64,000 nt of DNA, from the NCBI GenBank assembly GCA_963824215.1, contig CAWGOE010000004.1:124001-188000 (forward strand). Direction: 5' to 3'. The notes below the pieces were generated by a model that saw nothing but the letters and a program-made list of their open reading frames with translations, ran no database searches and was not told the DNA's origin. The number at the start of each line of letters is the position of its first letter. Within the stretch, counting starts at the first letter, position 1. The position numbers and the translations under genes are program-made. The DNA comes from VRUE01 sp963824215 (GTDB lineage: Bacteria > Actinomycetota > Thermoleophilia > Solirubrobacterales > 70-9). Shown here in pieces: positions 27,486 to 37,404 of this stretch.

Positions 27486-30400
27486 AGGACCAGAGCAAAG
27501 GCGGCCAAGGGCCGGGCATCCGCGGCATAGGTCCCAAGTGCGCTCATCCGGCGACGCCACAGGGAACTCGCCGGCGGCGATGCGTCTGATCGTCTTCTCG
27601 AGCTCGGCCCGTCCGTGCACCATCGCCTCGCCGTCGAGCAGCTCGACCACAGGCTCCTCGGGCCGTTCGAGGAAGACGTAGGCGACCTCGACCGCGGCTG
27701 CGTCGCGCGCCTCGGCAACTGCCAGCGCGTAGACCGCCCGCTGCGTTGCGTACTTGGCGGCGCGTTGGGCTGGCGTCACGCCGTCCAGGCGGTCGGTCTT
27801 GTAATCGACGACGAGCGGTGGCGCCCCTTCACGCTCGACCAGTAGATCGATCGAGCCGCGCAGGGTCGTGCCGGAGACGCCGAGAAGCAGCGGCACCTCG
27901 GCGCGGGCGGATGCGTTGCCGGCGAGGATTTGCTCACGCAGCATCGTTGAGCCGAGCCAGGCGCGGATCGACGCTTGCAGCCCTGCCTCGACTTTGCCGC
28001 CCGGGTCCAGGCCTGCGGCGGCCGCATGGCTCCGGACTAAATCCGCCGCTGGCTCGCGCCAATCGTTGGCCTGGCTCCACTCGAGCAGCGAGTGGACGGT
28101 GGCGCCGCGGGCCGCTGCCTCGTCTCGGGAACCAGCGCGAACGCGCTCGCCCAAATCGAGGACTCGCTCCATCTGGAAGCGGTAGGCGCATTCGTCATAG
28201 GCGGCGAGCGCGGTGTAGGAGAGCGGGCGGTTGGGAACCGTCGGTGGGCGGCCCTCCAGCAGCGGCGCCTGTCCCGTGCTTGGCTCTGTAGTGGTGTCGG
28301 GATCGCGCCGTGTCCTGGTCAACTCGACGGCGCGCTGCGGCGACGGGGTGTTGAGCCGCACGTCGATCAGCGAGGGCGAGAAACTCGACTCCAGTCCCTC
28401 GCGCGGCTGCGGCGCCGGGATCACGATCACCGAATCTTGCTCGCGGTCAACCTCAAACCCGTCGAGGATGCGCTCGATCACCGGCGTGCCGGGCTGCGTG
28501 CCGCGGCCCGGTTTCGACATCGCCACGCCGCTGAGGATCAGCCGTTCGCGCGCCCGCGTTGCGGCGACGTGGAAGAGGCGCAGCTCCTCAGCCGCTTCAC
28601 GCTGCTGGGCCTCGGCGCAGAGCGCCTCGTGGGCGTAGAGGTTGATCGAGGCGGCGCCGAGGCGGCGCAGCTGCATTCCCACCCGCGGCTCCTCGCTCTC
28701 GTGGCCGAGCATCAGCGGCGGCAGGCGCGAGCCGGCCAGCAGGCGCCGCGAAAGGCAGGGGACGGCGACGACGCCGAACTCGAGACCCTTGGCGCTGTGC
28801 ACGGTCATGACCCGCACCCCGTCGTGGCCCTCGATCGCGCTCGCCGCTTCCGCCTCGGCGTCGGCCTCGGCCCGTGAGGCGAGGAAATCGAGCAAGCCGC
28901 GCAGATCGCGTCCCTCGCGCACCTCGAACTCCCCCGCCAGTCGCATCAGCTTGCGCACGTTGGCGAAACGCGCCTCTCCCGACGGGCGCATCAGCACCGC
29001 CAGGTCGTAGCCGGTCTCGGCGATCGCCGCCTCGATCAGGCCGGGGAGGGTGAGGCGCCCGGCGCGCTCACGCAGGCTGACAAGCGTCTGCGCGAAATCC
29101 CGCAGGAGGCCCATCTCCGGCTCGGAGATCTCCGCCAGGCGCTCGGGGGCGTCGAGCTCGGCCTCGCCCAAGCCCGCCGCCACCTCCAGCGCCGGCCAAA
29201 CATGGCGCCGCCGTCCCGCCGCGGCGCGCAGCAGCCAGAGCGTGTCGGGCGCCACGGCGCAGGCGGGGGAAGCAAGAGCACCGAAGAGCGCTTGGTCGTC
29301 GAGTGGGTTGGCGATCGTCGCCAGTAGGGCGCAGACGTCGGCGACCTGTTGCTGGGACCAGTAACCACGGCCACCGATCGTGTACGGGCGTAGGCCGGCG
29401 CGCTCCAGTGAATCCTCGTAGGCGTCGAGGTGGGTGAAGGCACGCAGCAGGACGACCATCTCGCCGCGCTCGACTCCGCCCTCGGCCAGCTCGCGCAGCC
29501 GCTCGGCAATGAAGCGCGCCTCGGCCAGGTGGCTCGGCGGCGTATCGGCGTCGGTTGCCGGCGCCAGGTCGATTCCCTCGCTGTCCCAGCCGTCGCGGGC
29601 GGTGAGCAGCAGCTCGACCGCTGGGCCCTCGCCCGGCGGCTTGGGCAGCTGCGGCGGCGCGCCGACGCGCAGTGGATGAAAGGCATCGCCGAGCAGCCGC
29701 TCGCCGATCGCGTTGACGGCGCCGATCACCTCCGGGCGTGAGCGGAAGTTGCCGCTCAACTCCATCGCCATGGCCTCGGGGCTCTCTTCCACGGCGCGCC
29801 GCTGCTCGCGGAACACGTCGAGGTCGGCGTGGCGGAAGCCGTAGATCGACTGCAGCTCATCGCCGACGACCATCAGCTCGGCGCGCGGCCCGCGCAGCGC
29901 CTCGATCAGCCGCAGCTGCAGGCGGTTCGTGTCCTGGAACTCGTCGACGAGCAGGTGGCTGAAGCGCGCCCTGTAGGCGTTGCCGATCTCCTCGCGTTCG
30001 AGCAGGCGCACGGCGCGCAACTGGAGGTCCTCGAAGTCGAGCCCGCCGCGCCGCTCCTTGATCGCCTCGAAACGGCGCCCGAAGAGCGTCAGCAACTCGG
30101 CGATGTGGCGGTAGGCCTCGCCTGCCTCGCCGGCCGCGGCGGTCTGGGAGACGGCTGCGTCGACGGCCTCCCGGTAGGCGCTCATCGATTTCGCCTTGCT
30201 GTCGGTCCGCAGCGCGACGAGCTGGTCGAGGTCGGGCGGCCCGGTGCTGGCTTCGAGCACCGCCAGTGCCCGCTCGATCAGCTCGCGATTGGAGTTGGTC
30301 GGTTTCAGCTCCTCCAGGGTCTCTGCTGCGACGGCCGCGGCGTGCCGAATGCCCGCCTGCGGATCCGGCTGCGGCGGCTCGGGCAGGCGAGGCGCCGCGA

Positions 30401-30938
30401 CCCCGCGACTGCGCAGCTCGGCGTGGACGCCGCTGACGATCGACCGCAGTCCGTCGATCTCGAACGCGGCGACGGTCTGCTCCCGCGCCACCTCGCCCTC
30501 GGCGAGAAACTCGCCCAGGGCCTCGTCGAAGGCCTCGCGCGCGGTTCGTTCGGTCTCGGGCCCGTCGAGGACGCGGAAGCGGGGATCGATTCCGGCTGCC
30601 ACCGGGTGCCCGGCGAGGAGCCGGTTGCAAAAGCCGTGGATCGTCGTCACCCAAGCCCCGCCGATTGCGCTCAGCAGCTCGGCAGCCCGCTCGGATCCCG
30701 CGGCGGCGCGGAGCTCCAGCGCGGCGCGGATCCGCTGCCGTAGCTCGGTCGCGGCCTTGTCGGTGAAGGTGAAGGCGAGCACGGCGTCGGGAGAGATGCC
30801 GAGGTCGCAGACGAGACGGCAGTAGCGGTCGACCATGACGCCGGTCTTGCCGGTTCCGGCGCCGGCCTCGACCAGGACGTCGTGGCCGCGGGCCTCGATC
30901 GCGGCGGCCTGCTCGGGGGTCGGGGCGGGGGCGCTCAC
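27474..30938 (-). CDS. addA: UvrD-like helicase-nuclease, AddA-type subunit
   Basis: 1154 residues from GTG 30938, which overlaps the upstream stop (GTGA). SF1 motifs are Walker A AGAGTGKTGVM (~30), motif II LLVDEFQDT, GDELQSIYGFRHADL, and motif V MTVHSAKGLEFG. The C-terminal RecB-type nuclease has LVVDYKTD. Cysteines in YDECAYRF and in CRGCPALGRLC form an iron-staple-like set around the nuclease. It processes double-strand breaks for recombination with the partner encoded upstream. AdnA/AdnB-like naming is an alternative. Confidence 0.88.
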   Translation of the reverse strand: MSAPAPTPEQAAAIEARGHDVLVEAGAGTGKTGVMVDRYCRLVCDLGISPDAVLAFTFTDKAATELRQRIRAALELRAAAGSERAAELLSAIGGAWVTTIHGFCNRLLAGHPVAAGIDPRFRVLDGPETERTAREAFDEALGEFLAEGEVAREQTVAAFEIDGLRSIVSGVHAELRSRGVAAPRLPEPPQPDPQAGIRHAAAVAAETLEELKPTNSNRELIERALAVLEASTGPPDLDQLVALRTDSKAKSMSAYREAVDAAVSQTAAAGEAGEAYRHIAELLTLFGRRFEAIKERRGGLDFEDLQLRAVRLLEREEIGNAYRARFSHLLVDEFQDTNRLQLRLIEALRGPRAELMVVGDELQSIYGFRHADLDVFREQRRAVEESPEAMAMELSGNFRSRPEVIGAVNAIGERLLGDAFHPLRVGAPPQLPKPPGEGPAVELLLTARDGWDSEGIDLAPATDADTPPSHLAEARFIAERLRELAEGGVERGEMVVLLRAFTHLDAYEDSLERAGLRPYTIGGRGYWSQQQVADVCALLATIANPLDDQALFGALASPACAVAPDTLWLLRAAAGRRRHVWPALEVAAGLGEAELDAPERLAEISEPEMGLLRDFAQTLVSLRERAGRLTLPGLIEAAIAETGYDLAVLMRPSGEARFANVRKLMRLAGEFEVREGRDLRGLLDFLASRAEADAEAEAASAIEGHDGVRVMTVHSAKGLEFGVVAVPCLSRRLLAGSRLPPLMLGHESEEPRVGMQLRRLGAASINLYAHEALCAEAQQREAAEELRLFHVAATRARERLILSGVAMSKPGRGTQPGTPVIERILDGFEVDREQDSVIVIPAPQPREGLESSFSPSLIDVRLNTPSPQRAVELTRTRRDPDTTTEPSTGQAPLLEGRPPTVPNRPLSYTALAAYDECAYRFQMERVLDLGERVRAGSRDEAAARGATVHSLLEWSQANDWREPAADLVRSHAAAAGLDPGGKVEAGLQASIRAWLGSTMLREQILAGNASARAEVPLLLGVSGTTLRGSIDLLVEREGAPPLVVDYKTDRLDGVTPAQRAAKYATQRAVYALAVAEARDAAAVEVAYVFLERPEEPVVELLDGEAMVHGRAELEKTIRRIAAGEFPVASPDERTWDLCRGCPALGRLCSGPEAA

Positions 30939-33901
30939 CGCTCCTCCCACTCGCCGTTCTCAGCCTCGATCGGCGCCCGGTCGCGCCGGCAGATCGGCGC
31001 GAAGTCGCAGAACGCCGGGCAGACGTCGTGGCCGCGCAGCCCCTCGCGCGGTCCCGGATCGCGGCGGATCTCACCCCGCCGCATGCGGCCGACAATCTCG
31101 CCGGCGCGTCGGCGCGCGTCGGCCAGCATCTGCTCGAACTCGGCGTGGTCGACCACGTCCTTCTCGTAGAGGCGGTAGGAGGCGAGCCCGGCGGCGGCGT
31201 CCTCGCGGACGGCGCCGCGCGGGCGGCGGGAGGAGGTGCCGCGCAGCGGGTGGTAGAGACCGCCGACAGCGTCCGCGCCCCAGTGCTCGGCCACGGCGAT
31301 CAGGTAGAGCTGCAGCTGCAGCTTCGCCTGCTCCTCGAACTTCTCGCGCGGGGTGACCGTGCGGGAGAGCTTGTAGTCGAGGACGAGTGCCCGGCCGGCG
31401 GCGTCGCGGTCGACCCGGTCGATCGCCCCGTGCAGTCCCCAGCCGTCGATCTCGAGCACGGGGCGCTCGGTGTTCTCGTCCTCGCCGAAGCCCGCCTCCA
31501 GCAGCCAGGGCTCGAACCCACCCGTTTCGCGCTCTGCCTCCTCGGCGAGAAAGCGCGCGAGCAGTCCTTCGACCCGCCGCGCAATCGCCCGCTCGGTGGG
31601 GTGGACGCCAAGTCCACGCTCGCCGGTCACCTCGGCGAGCAGCTCGCGCGCCCGTCCGATCCAGGCGCCAAGCGAGCTCGGGCGGGGGAGGGGGTCGCCG
31701 CCGGGGCGCTCGCGAAAGAGGCGATCCAGGATTGCGTGCATCAGCCCGCCCTGCACGAGCGGGTCGGGTGCCGGGTCGAGCGGCTGGGGGTCGAGCTCGT
31801 GCGAGACGAACCAGCGGTAGGAGCAGACGTCGAAGCCCTCCAGAGTCGTGCCGCCGTAGGCCGGGACGGCGGCGAGGGAGGCGAGCACGGCTGGATTGGA
31901 GAGCGGCCCGGGGGCACGGCTGGCGGCCTCGGCCCTTCGCGCTCTGGCCAGGTCGGCCTCTGAGGGAGCCAGGTGTCGCGGTAGGCGCACATCGGTGAGG
32001 CTGCGGACAATGGTCAGTTCCGCCTCGACCGGATCTGCCGTCGCATCCGGCGCCGGCGCGAGCAGTCGGCGCACCTGATCGAGGAAAGGCGAGCGCGGCT
32101 GCGCGACCCCGTTCTCGTCGCTGTCGCGGTAGGAGAGGAAGAGGCGCTTGCTGGGTAGCGCCAGGCAGGAGTGGAAGAGGTAGCGCTCCTCGGCATCGGG
32201 GTCGCGGCGCGGCGCCAGGCCGAGCTCGAGCCGCTGCGCTTCGGAGAGGAACGGGTCCGCTGCGCTGTCGCGGCGCGGGAACTCGCCGTCTTGGAGCGAA
32301 GCGACGAAGGCATACTCGAAGCGCGAGGCGCGCAGGCGGTAGGGACTGGCGATCCGCACTCTTCCCTCGACCGGCCCGCTCCAGGCGCGGAAGCGGAGCT
32401 CGCGCAAGGTCGCCGCCAGGTTCTCGGACCGTGGCGCCAGCTCGGGCAGCTCAGCCAGGTCGCCGAGCGCGGTGGAGATCTCCGCCGCGGCGCGCAGCTC
32501 CAAGCCGTCCCCTCGGCCCGGCGTTGGCCCGTCCTCGCCGGCGCGGATGGGGCGCGAAGCCATCGTCCCCGCGAGACGGGCGATCGTGGCCGCAAGCTCG
32601 CTCGCGCTCGCGCTCTGTCTCAGCTGCTCTAGGTCGCCGGGCAGCTGCTCGTAGCGCTCCTCCCACAGGCTCAGCGCAGCGGCGGCGCTTTGCAGCCGGC
32701 GGCGGCGAATGGCGCGCTCGAACCAGTCGACTCGCGCCGCGGGGATCCCCGATGGCCCGCGCAGGAATCGCAGCAGATCGGCTGCTCGACCGGTACCGAG
32801 CTCAGCCTCCAACAGCGCGATCAGCGCTCCGCCGACGGAAGTCCCGGCGACCGGGATCTCCGCCTCCAGCGCAACGCCGACGCCGTAGGACTCGAGTACC
32901 GCTGCCAGCAGCGGCCCCCGCCGCGCTGGGTCTCGCACCACGATCGCGATTCCGGCTGGGTCGGCGCCGCTCGCGATCAACTTCGCAATCTCGGCGCCGA
33001 TCGCCTCCGCCTCGCTGCGCTCGCCGGCGGAGCGCAGCAGCACAAGGGCGTCGCTCGGCTGCCGCCGCGCCGGTTCGGCGCTGCCAAGCTCACGCTGCAG
33101 GTGGACCAAGAGGGGATCGATGCCGAAGGGTTCGCGCTCTTCGGGGCCGCTCAGTGCCTCGTCGGTCGTCGCGATCGTGCTCAGCTCCCGCATCAGTGAG
33201 GTGCGGGCGGCGAGCGCCGCGTCACCCTCCTCGTAAGCGAGGGCGACGGTCACGTCGGTGATCTCGCTCAGCGCCTCGAGCAGCCGACTCTGATTTGGAG
33301 TTAGATCGCCCGGCTCGTAGAAGAGGACCGGCCGCCCTCCCCAGGCCGCCTGTGGCGCCGCTCGCAGCGACTCGATCGCCGCCCGCGCGACCCCGTGCAC
33401 GTCGAGCAGGCCGAGCCGGTCCCGGACTTCGGCATAAGCGCCGAACAGCTCGGTCAGGTCACCGAGGTAGGCGGAGGACTCGAGCGTCTGTGCCCCCGAC
33501 CCGAGCGAGTCTGGCTCGAGCCCGGCGCTCTGCAACTCGTCGAGCAGGCGCTCGAAGGAGAGCGCAAAGCCCGAGCGCCCGGCGGCGCGCCGTAGCGGTC
33601 CCAGCCTCTCGTGGCGGGCCGCGATCCCCACAGAGATCGCCGCCTGACGCTGGGCGGGGGCCAGCTCGTCGCCAAGTGGGGCGCCGGTGCAGCGCGCCAC
33701 CTCACGGAAGAGGTCGGCGAAGGTCATCACCGAGCCGCCGAGCGCGGCGCCCGTCTCGCAGAGGCTGCGCTCGAAGCGGAAGACGTCGTCGAGCGTCGGC
33801 AGGACCAGGATCGGGTTGCGGTCGAGCGCCTCGCGGAAGAGGGCCTGGATCCGGCCGGCGCGGCCGGAGTTGGGGGGTCCATGGATCAGCGTCAGTGGCA
33901 T
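30935..33901 (-). CDS. addB: AddB-type helicase-nuclease subunit
   Basis: 988 residues from ATG 33901 (MPLTLIHGPPNSGRAGRIQA). A degenerate nucleotide-binding loop (HGPPNSGRAGR) opens the protein. The long middle is UvrD-like but lacks a clear DEFQD, as in AddB. The C-terminal nuclease domain has VLDYKLSRTVTP. Cysteines in FDVCSYRWF and CPAFCDFAPIC are spaced like the AddB 4Fe-4S staple. The gene overlaps the AddA-like gene by 4 bases, so the two form one complex for break repair. Confidence 0.85.
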   Translation of the reverse strand: MPLTLIHGPPNSGRAGRIQALFREALDRNPILVLPTLDDVFRFERSLCETGAALGGSVMTFADLFREVARCTGAPLGDELAPAQRQAAISVGIAARHERLGPLRRAAGRSGFALSFERLLDELQSAGLEPDSLGSGAQTLESSAYLGDLTELFGAYAEVRDRLGLLDVHGVARAAIESLRAAPQAAWGGRPVLFYEPGDLTPNQSRLLEALSEITDVTVALAYEEGDAALAARTSLMRELSTIATTDEALSGPEEREPFGIDPLLVHLQRELGSAEPARRQPSDALVLLRSAGERSEAEAIGAEIAKLIASGADPAGIAIVVRDPARRGPLLAAVLESYGVGVALEAEIPVAGTSVGGALIALLEAELGTGRAADLLRFLRGPSGIPAARVDWFERAIRRRRLQSAAAALSLWEERYEQLPGDLEQLRQSASASELAATIARLAGTMASRPIRAGEDGPTPGRGDGLELRAAAEISTALGDLAELPELAPRSENLAATLRELRFRAWSGPVEGRVRIASPYRLRASRFEYAFVASLQDGEFPRRDSAADPFLSEAQRLELGLAPRRDPDAEERYLFHSCLALPSKRLFLSYRDSDENGVAQPRSPFLDQVRRLLAPAPDATADPVEAELTIVRSLTDVRLPRHLAPSEADLARARRAEAASRAPGPLSNPAVLASLAAVPAYGGTTLEGFDVCSYRWFVSHELDPQPLDPAPDPLVQGGLMHAILDRLFRERPGGDPLPRPSSLGAWIGRARELLAEVTGERGLGVHPTERAIARRVEGLLARFLAEEAERETGGFEPWLLEAGFGEDENTERPVLEIDGWGLHGAIDRVDRDAAGRALVLDYKLSRTVTPREKFEEQAKLQLQLYLIAVAEHWGADAVGGLYHPLRGTSSRRPRGAVREDAAAGLASYRLYEKDVVDHAEFEQMLADARRRAGEIVGRMRRGEIRRDPGPREGLRGHDVCPAFCDFAPICRRDRAPIEAENGEWEER

Positions 33902-34035
33902 AGCGGCAAGCGACCCAGCATAGGTCCGGCGGCGGCGTGCACAGCGATGCCGCAGAGCCGCGGCGTGAAGCCGCAATTGGCGCATTTCCCGCCCCGCTTT
34001 GCCGTCTTCCGCCCTCTCTAGATTGGGCGCAGCAG

Positions 34036-34491
34036 ATGTCCCTTTGCTTCGTAGACCCAGCAGATGCGATCCGCGCGATCTCCGACTCGATCGGCCGCGA
34101 GGCCCGTCGGCAGCTTCTCGGCGAGGCCGTTCGCGCCTGGGTCGACGAGATCCCCGACGACGAGCTCGAGGTCCACTACGCCAAAGCCCTCTCCGAGCTC
34201 GACGAGCACGACCTCTCGATGCTCGCCGCCTGGCACGGCTCGCTCGAGCTCGGCCAGCCTGTTCCCAACCGCGACTTCCTCATGGGCGCCTTCGGCTCCC
34301 TCGGCGAGAACCGCCGCGAGGCGCTGAAGCTGGCAGCCGGCTTCCGCGGTGAGGAGGCCGTCGACTCCGGCGTCACCGAAGACGACGCCCTCGAGCTGGT
34401 CCTAGGCCTGCTCTCCCAGCCGCGCCAGATGGAGCTGGCCGTAGAGGCCGTAGAGCTCTACGTCTGGGACCGGGCTGGCTCGGACAACTAG
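34036..34491 (+). CDS. Conserved-looking helical protein, function unknown
   Basis: 151 residues from ATG 34036 (MSLCFVDPADAIRAISDSIG). Acidic and helix-rich, with ELDEHDLSMLAAWHGSLELG and EDDALELVLGLLSQPRQMEL. No signal peptide, membrane helix or known motif is seen. Base composition matches the core chromosome. It is divergent from addB and marks the last core gene before the accessory island. Confidence 0.65.
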   Translation: MSLCFVDPADAIRAISDSIGREARRQLLGEAVRAWVDEIPDDELEVHYAKALSELDEHDLSMLAAWHGSLELGQPVPNRDFLMGAFGSLGENRREALKLAAGFRGEEAVDSGVTEDDALELVLGLLSQPRQMELAVEAVELYVWDRAGSDN

Positions 34492-34734
34492 CCGGGACTC
34501 AGTTCAAGTAAGCCCGGTTCTCGTTTTCAAGTATTAGCGGGGGTTTTGCGGGAGCGATCTTTGAGCCGCCGCCTCGAAGGCAGTTAGCGGGAGCCGCAAG
34601 GCCAAGAATTTTCCCCGCTAGCTTCGACCAGGGTGATTCTCGCACAGCGGAAGCTCCGACCTGAGAGCCGGAGCTGATTTCGAGCAGGGCGGTTTACCGA
34701 GACCTGCGTGCTTATTCAGAGGGAGGCGGTAGGG
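34492..34734. other. Gene-free left edge of the accessory island with TTAGCGGG motifs
   Basis: No gene is seen here. TTAGCGGG occurs at 34534 and 34584, and its inverse (CCCGCTA) at 34614. The same octamer occurs inverted twice at the other edge of the island (43413-43442). These could be recombinase sites or the ends of a mobile element; this is inference. Confidence 0.35.
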
Positions 34735-36219
34735 CTAGGCCGCGACCGCTAAGCCGGGTGGGGCATTCGCTCGTTTGCGCTGCTCCATCGCCAGCGCGTG
34801 CATCGAGCAGAAGACCATCAGGAAATCCAGTTGTGCTTGCTCGCGTCGGCGATACCAAGACTTGCCTTTGAGCAGGCCGAAGCGCGTAACCAGGTGGCCG
34901 TGAAAACCCTCGCCGTGGCCGAAGCGATTACGCCCAAACTTGGCCGCGATAGGCGAGTTGAAAGTCAAGGGATTGCCGAACAGCCAATCAGCCTTGTCCT
35001 CCTCGCCGGGCAGGCAACGAACGAAGCGTTTGGGACTCTCGGTGAGTCGCCACTTGCCGCTCGTGACGGTGATCGAGCCGCACGATTTGCACTCGCCCTC
35101 GACTCTGACGACCGCGCGGCCATTCTTGTTGCGGCTAATCCGAGGGATGGTCTTGCCCTGGCCGCAAACACAGAACAGCTCGCGATGTCCGTTCGCCCGC
35201 CAGTCTGGATAACCCTGGATTTGGATTGCCTCGCTGTTCTTCTTCTCCGCGTTCTTCTTGCTCACCTCGCGGTCAGCGTGGGAAACCGGATGAACGCTCT
35301 CGACAATCCCGGCCTCGCGAAGCGCCGCTCGAAGCTCGCCCTTCGTGTAGGCGGCATCGCCGGTCAGCACCGCCAATCCATCCCCCAAGTGCGGAGCCAC
35401 GTTCTCGCGCCACTCCTCGCGCAACATCGCCAACGCGGTATCGCCCTCGCCATGGCCTTTGGTTGCCAACGGAGTCAGGCGACAAGCCAACGGCAGGCCG
35501 GTCGAAGTCGTCACCGCGACCATGTTGAAGCCGTGGCCGTCCTTGCCGTGATTACTCTCGGTTCGCGCCATGAAGCCGCCGCCCTCAAGCGTCGGCGGTT
35601 TGATTTCGCCCGTCTTCCGGTTCAAACGCTCGAAGCTCGTGTAGTGGCTGCGGATCACCGAGCCGTCGATGTTCAGCGTTCGCGCCTCCTCACGGAAATC
35701 CGCATCCTCTAGATGCTCGGCAACCAAGCGTTGAAACAACTCCTCGTAAGCCTCGATATGTCGGGACAGCTCCCAGCGTTGGAGGTGCCGCCAGATAGTC
35801 GCCTCGCTTGGTACGCCATCCATTGACTTGACCAAGGTGACGCCGCGACCGTAGCGCTTGCGGGGCTTGTCGAAGCCCAACAGCACTCGGGTTGGCTCTT
35901 GGCGATCTGAGGCCAGCAGCGTGCGAGCTTCGCCATAAGTGCTGACTCCGGCGAGCTTCTGAAAGAGGACAGCGCTCTCAAGCTCGGCGCTCGAATACGA
36001 GGGAGCAGGACCTTTCCTAGAACGCTCCGCGTCCAACTGCGCCAGCGCCGGGAGCATCACGGCCTGCCAAGCCTGCGAGTCCAAGACCACTCGGGTCTTC
36101 TCGCCCAAGCCGACGCCCCGCCACTCCCCACGGCAATTCGCATACGGAGTCTCGACCCCGATAGGAGGAGCCGGAAGCACTTTGCTCCGAGGCCGTCGCT
36201 TGCCCGTGCCTTTAGCCAT
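34735..36219 (-). CDS. DDE-type transposase with zinc-ribbon insert
   Basis: 494 residues from ATG 36219 (MAKGTGKRRPRSKVLPAPPI). Candidate catalytic acids are in LNIDGSVIRSHY and LTGDAAYTKGEL. The C-terminal part (RFGHGEGFHGHLVTRFGLLKG) may hold the glutamate. An internal cysteine cluster (CVCGQ ... CKSCG) looks like a zinc ribbon. The N-terminal region (ATIWRHLQRWELSRHIEAYE) is helical. The family is closest in style to IS1182/IS5-like transposases. Terminal inverted repeats were not identified, so the limits of the IS are open. Confidence 0.82.
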   Translation of the reverse strand: MAKGTGKRRPRSKVLPAPPIGVETPYANCRGEWRGVGLGEKTRVVLDSQAWQAVMLPALAQLDAERSRKGPAPSYSSAELESAVLFQKLAGVSTYGEARTLLASDRQEPTRVLLGFDKPRKRYGRGVTLVKSMDGVPSEATIWRHLQRWELSRHIEAYEELFQRLVAEHLEDADFREEARTLNIDGSVIRSHYTSFERLNRKTGEIKPPTLEGGGFMARTESNHGKDGHGFNMVAVTTSTGLPLACRLTPLATKGHGEGDTALAMLREEWRENVAPHLGDGLAVLTGDAAYTKGELRAALREAGIVESVHPVSHADREVSKKNAEKKNSEAIQIQGYPDWRANGHRELFCVCGQGKTIPRISRNKNGRAVVRVEGECKSCGSITVTSGKWRLTESPKRFVRCLPGEEDKADWLFGNPLTFNSPIAAKFGRNRFGHGEGFHGHLVTRFGLLKGKSWYRRREQAQLDFLMVFCSMHALAMEQRKRANAPPGLAVAA

Positions 36220-36292
36220 AGGAAAAACATGCGGTCTCTCACCGGCCTTCCTCGCCGGATCACTATATGTAGATCCGCTAGTCTGCTCAGGC

Positions 36293-36658
36293 ATGGGAAA
36301 CCCCGATCTGCGCCCAAAAGACACGAACGAGCGCAAAGCGGCAGCACTGCGCGCGAAGCTGCCTGACCACGAGGAAACGGCTCGCCTGGCTCGACAAGCT
36401 CAGGTCTTGGGCGACCCGACCCGCTTGAGCATCTTGCTCTTGCTCCGAGAAGCTGGTTCCTCGCTTGAAGCCGGAGAGCTGTGCGTCAGCGACCTGTGCT
36501 TGATCATCGAACGCGAGCAGGGCGGAGTCAGTCGCCATTTGAAAATCGCCTTGGACGCTGGCCTGGTCACTCGGCATCGCCTCGACCTCTGGGCGATGTA
36601 CGCCCTGACCGAGCGAGCCAAAGAACTCCTGGCAGCGCTGCTCGGCTCCGAGAAGTAG
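36293..36658 (+). CDS. ArsR-family winged-helix regulator
   Basis: 121 residues from ATG 36293 (MGNPDLRPKDTNERKAAALR). The helix pattern ARQAQVLGDPTRLSILLLLR, CVSDLCLIIEREQGGVSRHL and LVTRHRLDLWAMYALTERA is the ArsR/SmtB fold. The cysteine in ELCVSDLC matches the metal-sensing alpha-3 position, so metal or metalloid sensing is possible. It is divergent from the transposase by 73 bases (ACTATATGTAGATC between them). Confidence 0.87.
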   Translation: MGNPDLRPKDTNERKAAALRAKLPDHEETARLARQAQVLGDPTRLSILLLLREAGSSLEAGELCVSDLCLIIEREQGGVSRHLKIALDAGLVTRHRLDLWAMYALTERAKELLAALLGSEK

Positions 36659-36678
36659 CCGACCTGAACAGTGGCCGG

Positions 36679-37329
36679 TCACTCGCCTGCCTCCTCTCCG
36701 AGGAAGTGCGCCAGCGTGTCTCGCCAGAGGGAGTGGCGGCGGCGATAAGAATTGATGCTCGGCAGGCACTTGTGATGGTCGCCTTGAGCGCGTGCCAATT
36801 CCAGCTCGCGCTGACGCCAGGCTTTGAACTCCCTGACCTCTGGCGGCTTGCCGAGATCGTCAGCGCAACGCCGGAGCGTGTCGCGCAATTCCTGCTCTGA
36901 GTAGCGCCACGTCCGACCAAGGCGGCGGCTGGCAAAGCGCGCCTCGATCCGCCGCGCCTGGCTCGGCTGCTCCGGTGAGTCAGAAAGCAATAGCGCCTCC
37001 TTGGCTAGCCGCCAAGTTCCGAAATAACGCATCACCTGGGAGAGCGGTTCGACGCTGGCCTTGCCATCGCGGATCTCCTGCTGGATGGCCGCTCGGTAGT
37101 CGTCAGCGGTTAGCTGCGCTGGCTCCTTCCCGGCCAACTCGCCGACCCGATGCATAGACGCCAATAGCCGCTCGGACTCGCTCAAGTCGTCAGCCTCGCC
37201 TCGAAGCCGAAGCTCGGTTAGACGCCGCAAGACCTCCATCTGCTCCCAAGCGGTCAAGGCTTCAAAGCCGATGACCATCAAGCCAACAGCAGTCGTCGGC
37301 AGTTCCAGATTGGGATCGGGTTTACTCAT
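36679..37329 (-). CDS. Protein with homing-endonuclease-associated-like repeats
   Basis: 216 residues. Two segments follow the pattern seen in repeats that accompany HNH endonucleases: VMRYFGTWRLAKEALLLSDS, and ELRDTLRRCADDLGKPPEVR followed by CLPSINSYRRRHSLWRDTLA. Each pairs a helix around LG-PP-V with an S-W-A motif, which is probably DNA-binding. No nuclease domain is present. It is convergent with the ArsR gene, 20 bases apart. Function unknown. Confidence 0.55.
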   Translation of the reverse strand: MSKPDPNLELPTTAVGLMVIGFEALTAWEQMEVLRRLTELRLRGEADDLSESERLLASMHRVGELAGKEPAQLTADDYRAAIQQEIRDGKASVEPLSQVMRYFGTWRLAKEALLLSDSPEQPSQARRIEARFASRRLGRTWRYSEQELRDTLRRCADDLGKPPEVREFKAWRQRELELARAQGDHHKCLPSINSYRRRHSLWRDTLAHFLGEEAGE

Positions 37330-37404
37330 AGGCGAAATAGACTATAAGTAAAGCAGCGGCGGAATGTCAAGGCAGCACGTCTGCGGATGTGGGAGGCTTT
37401 TCCG

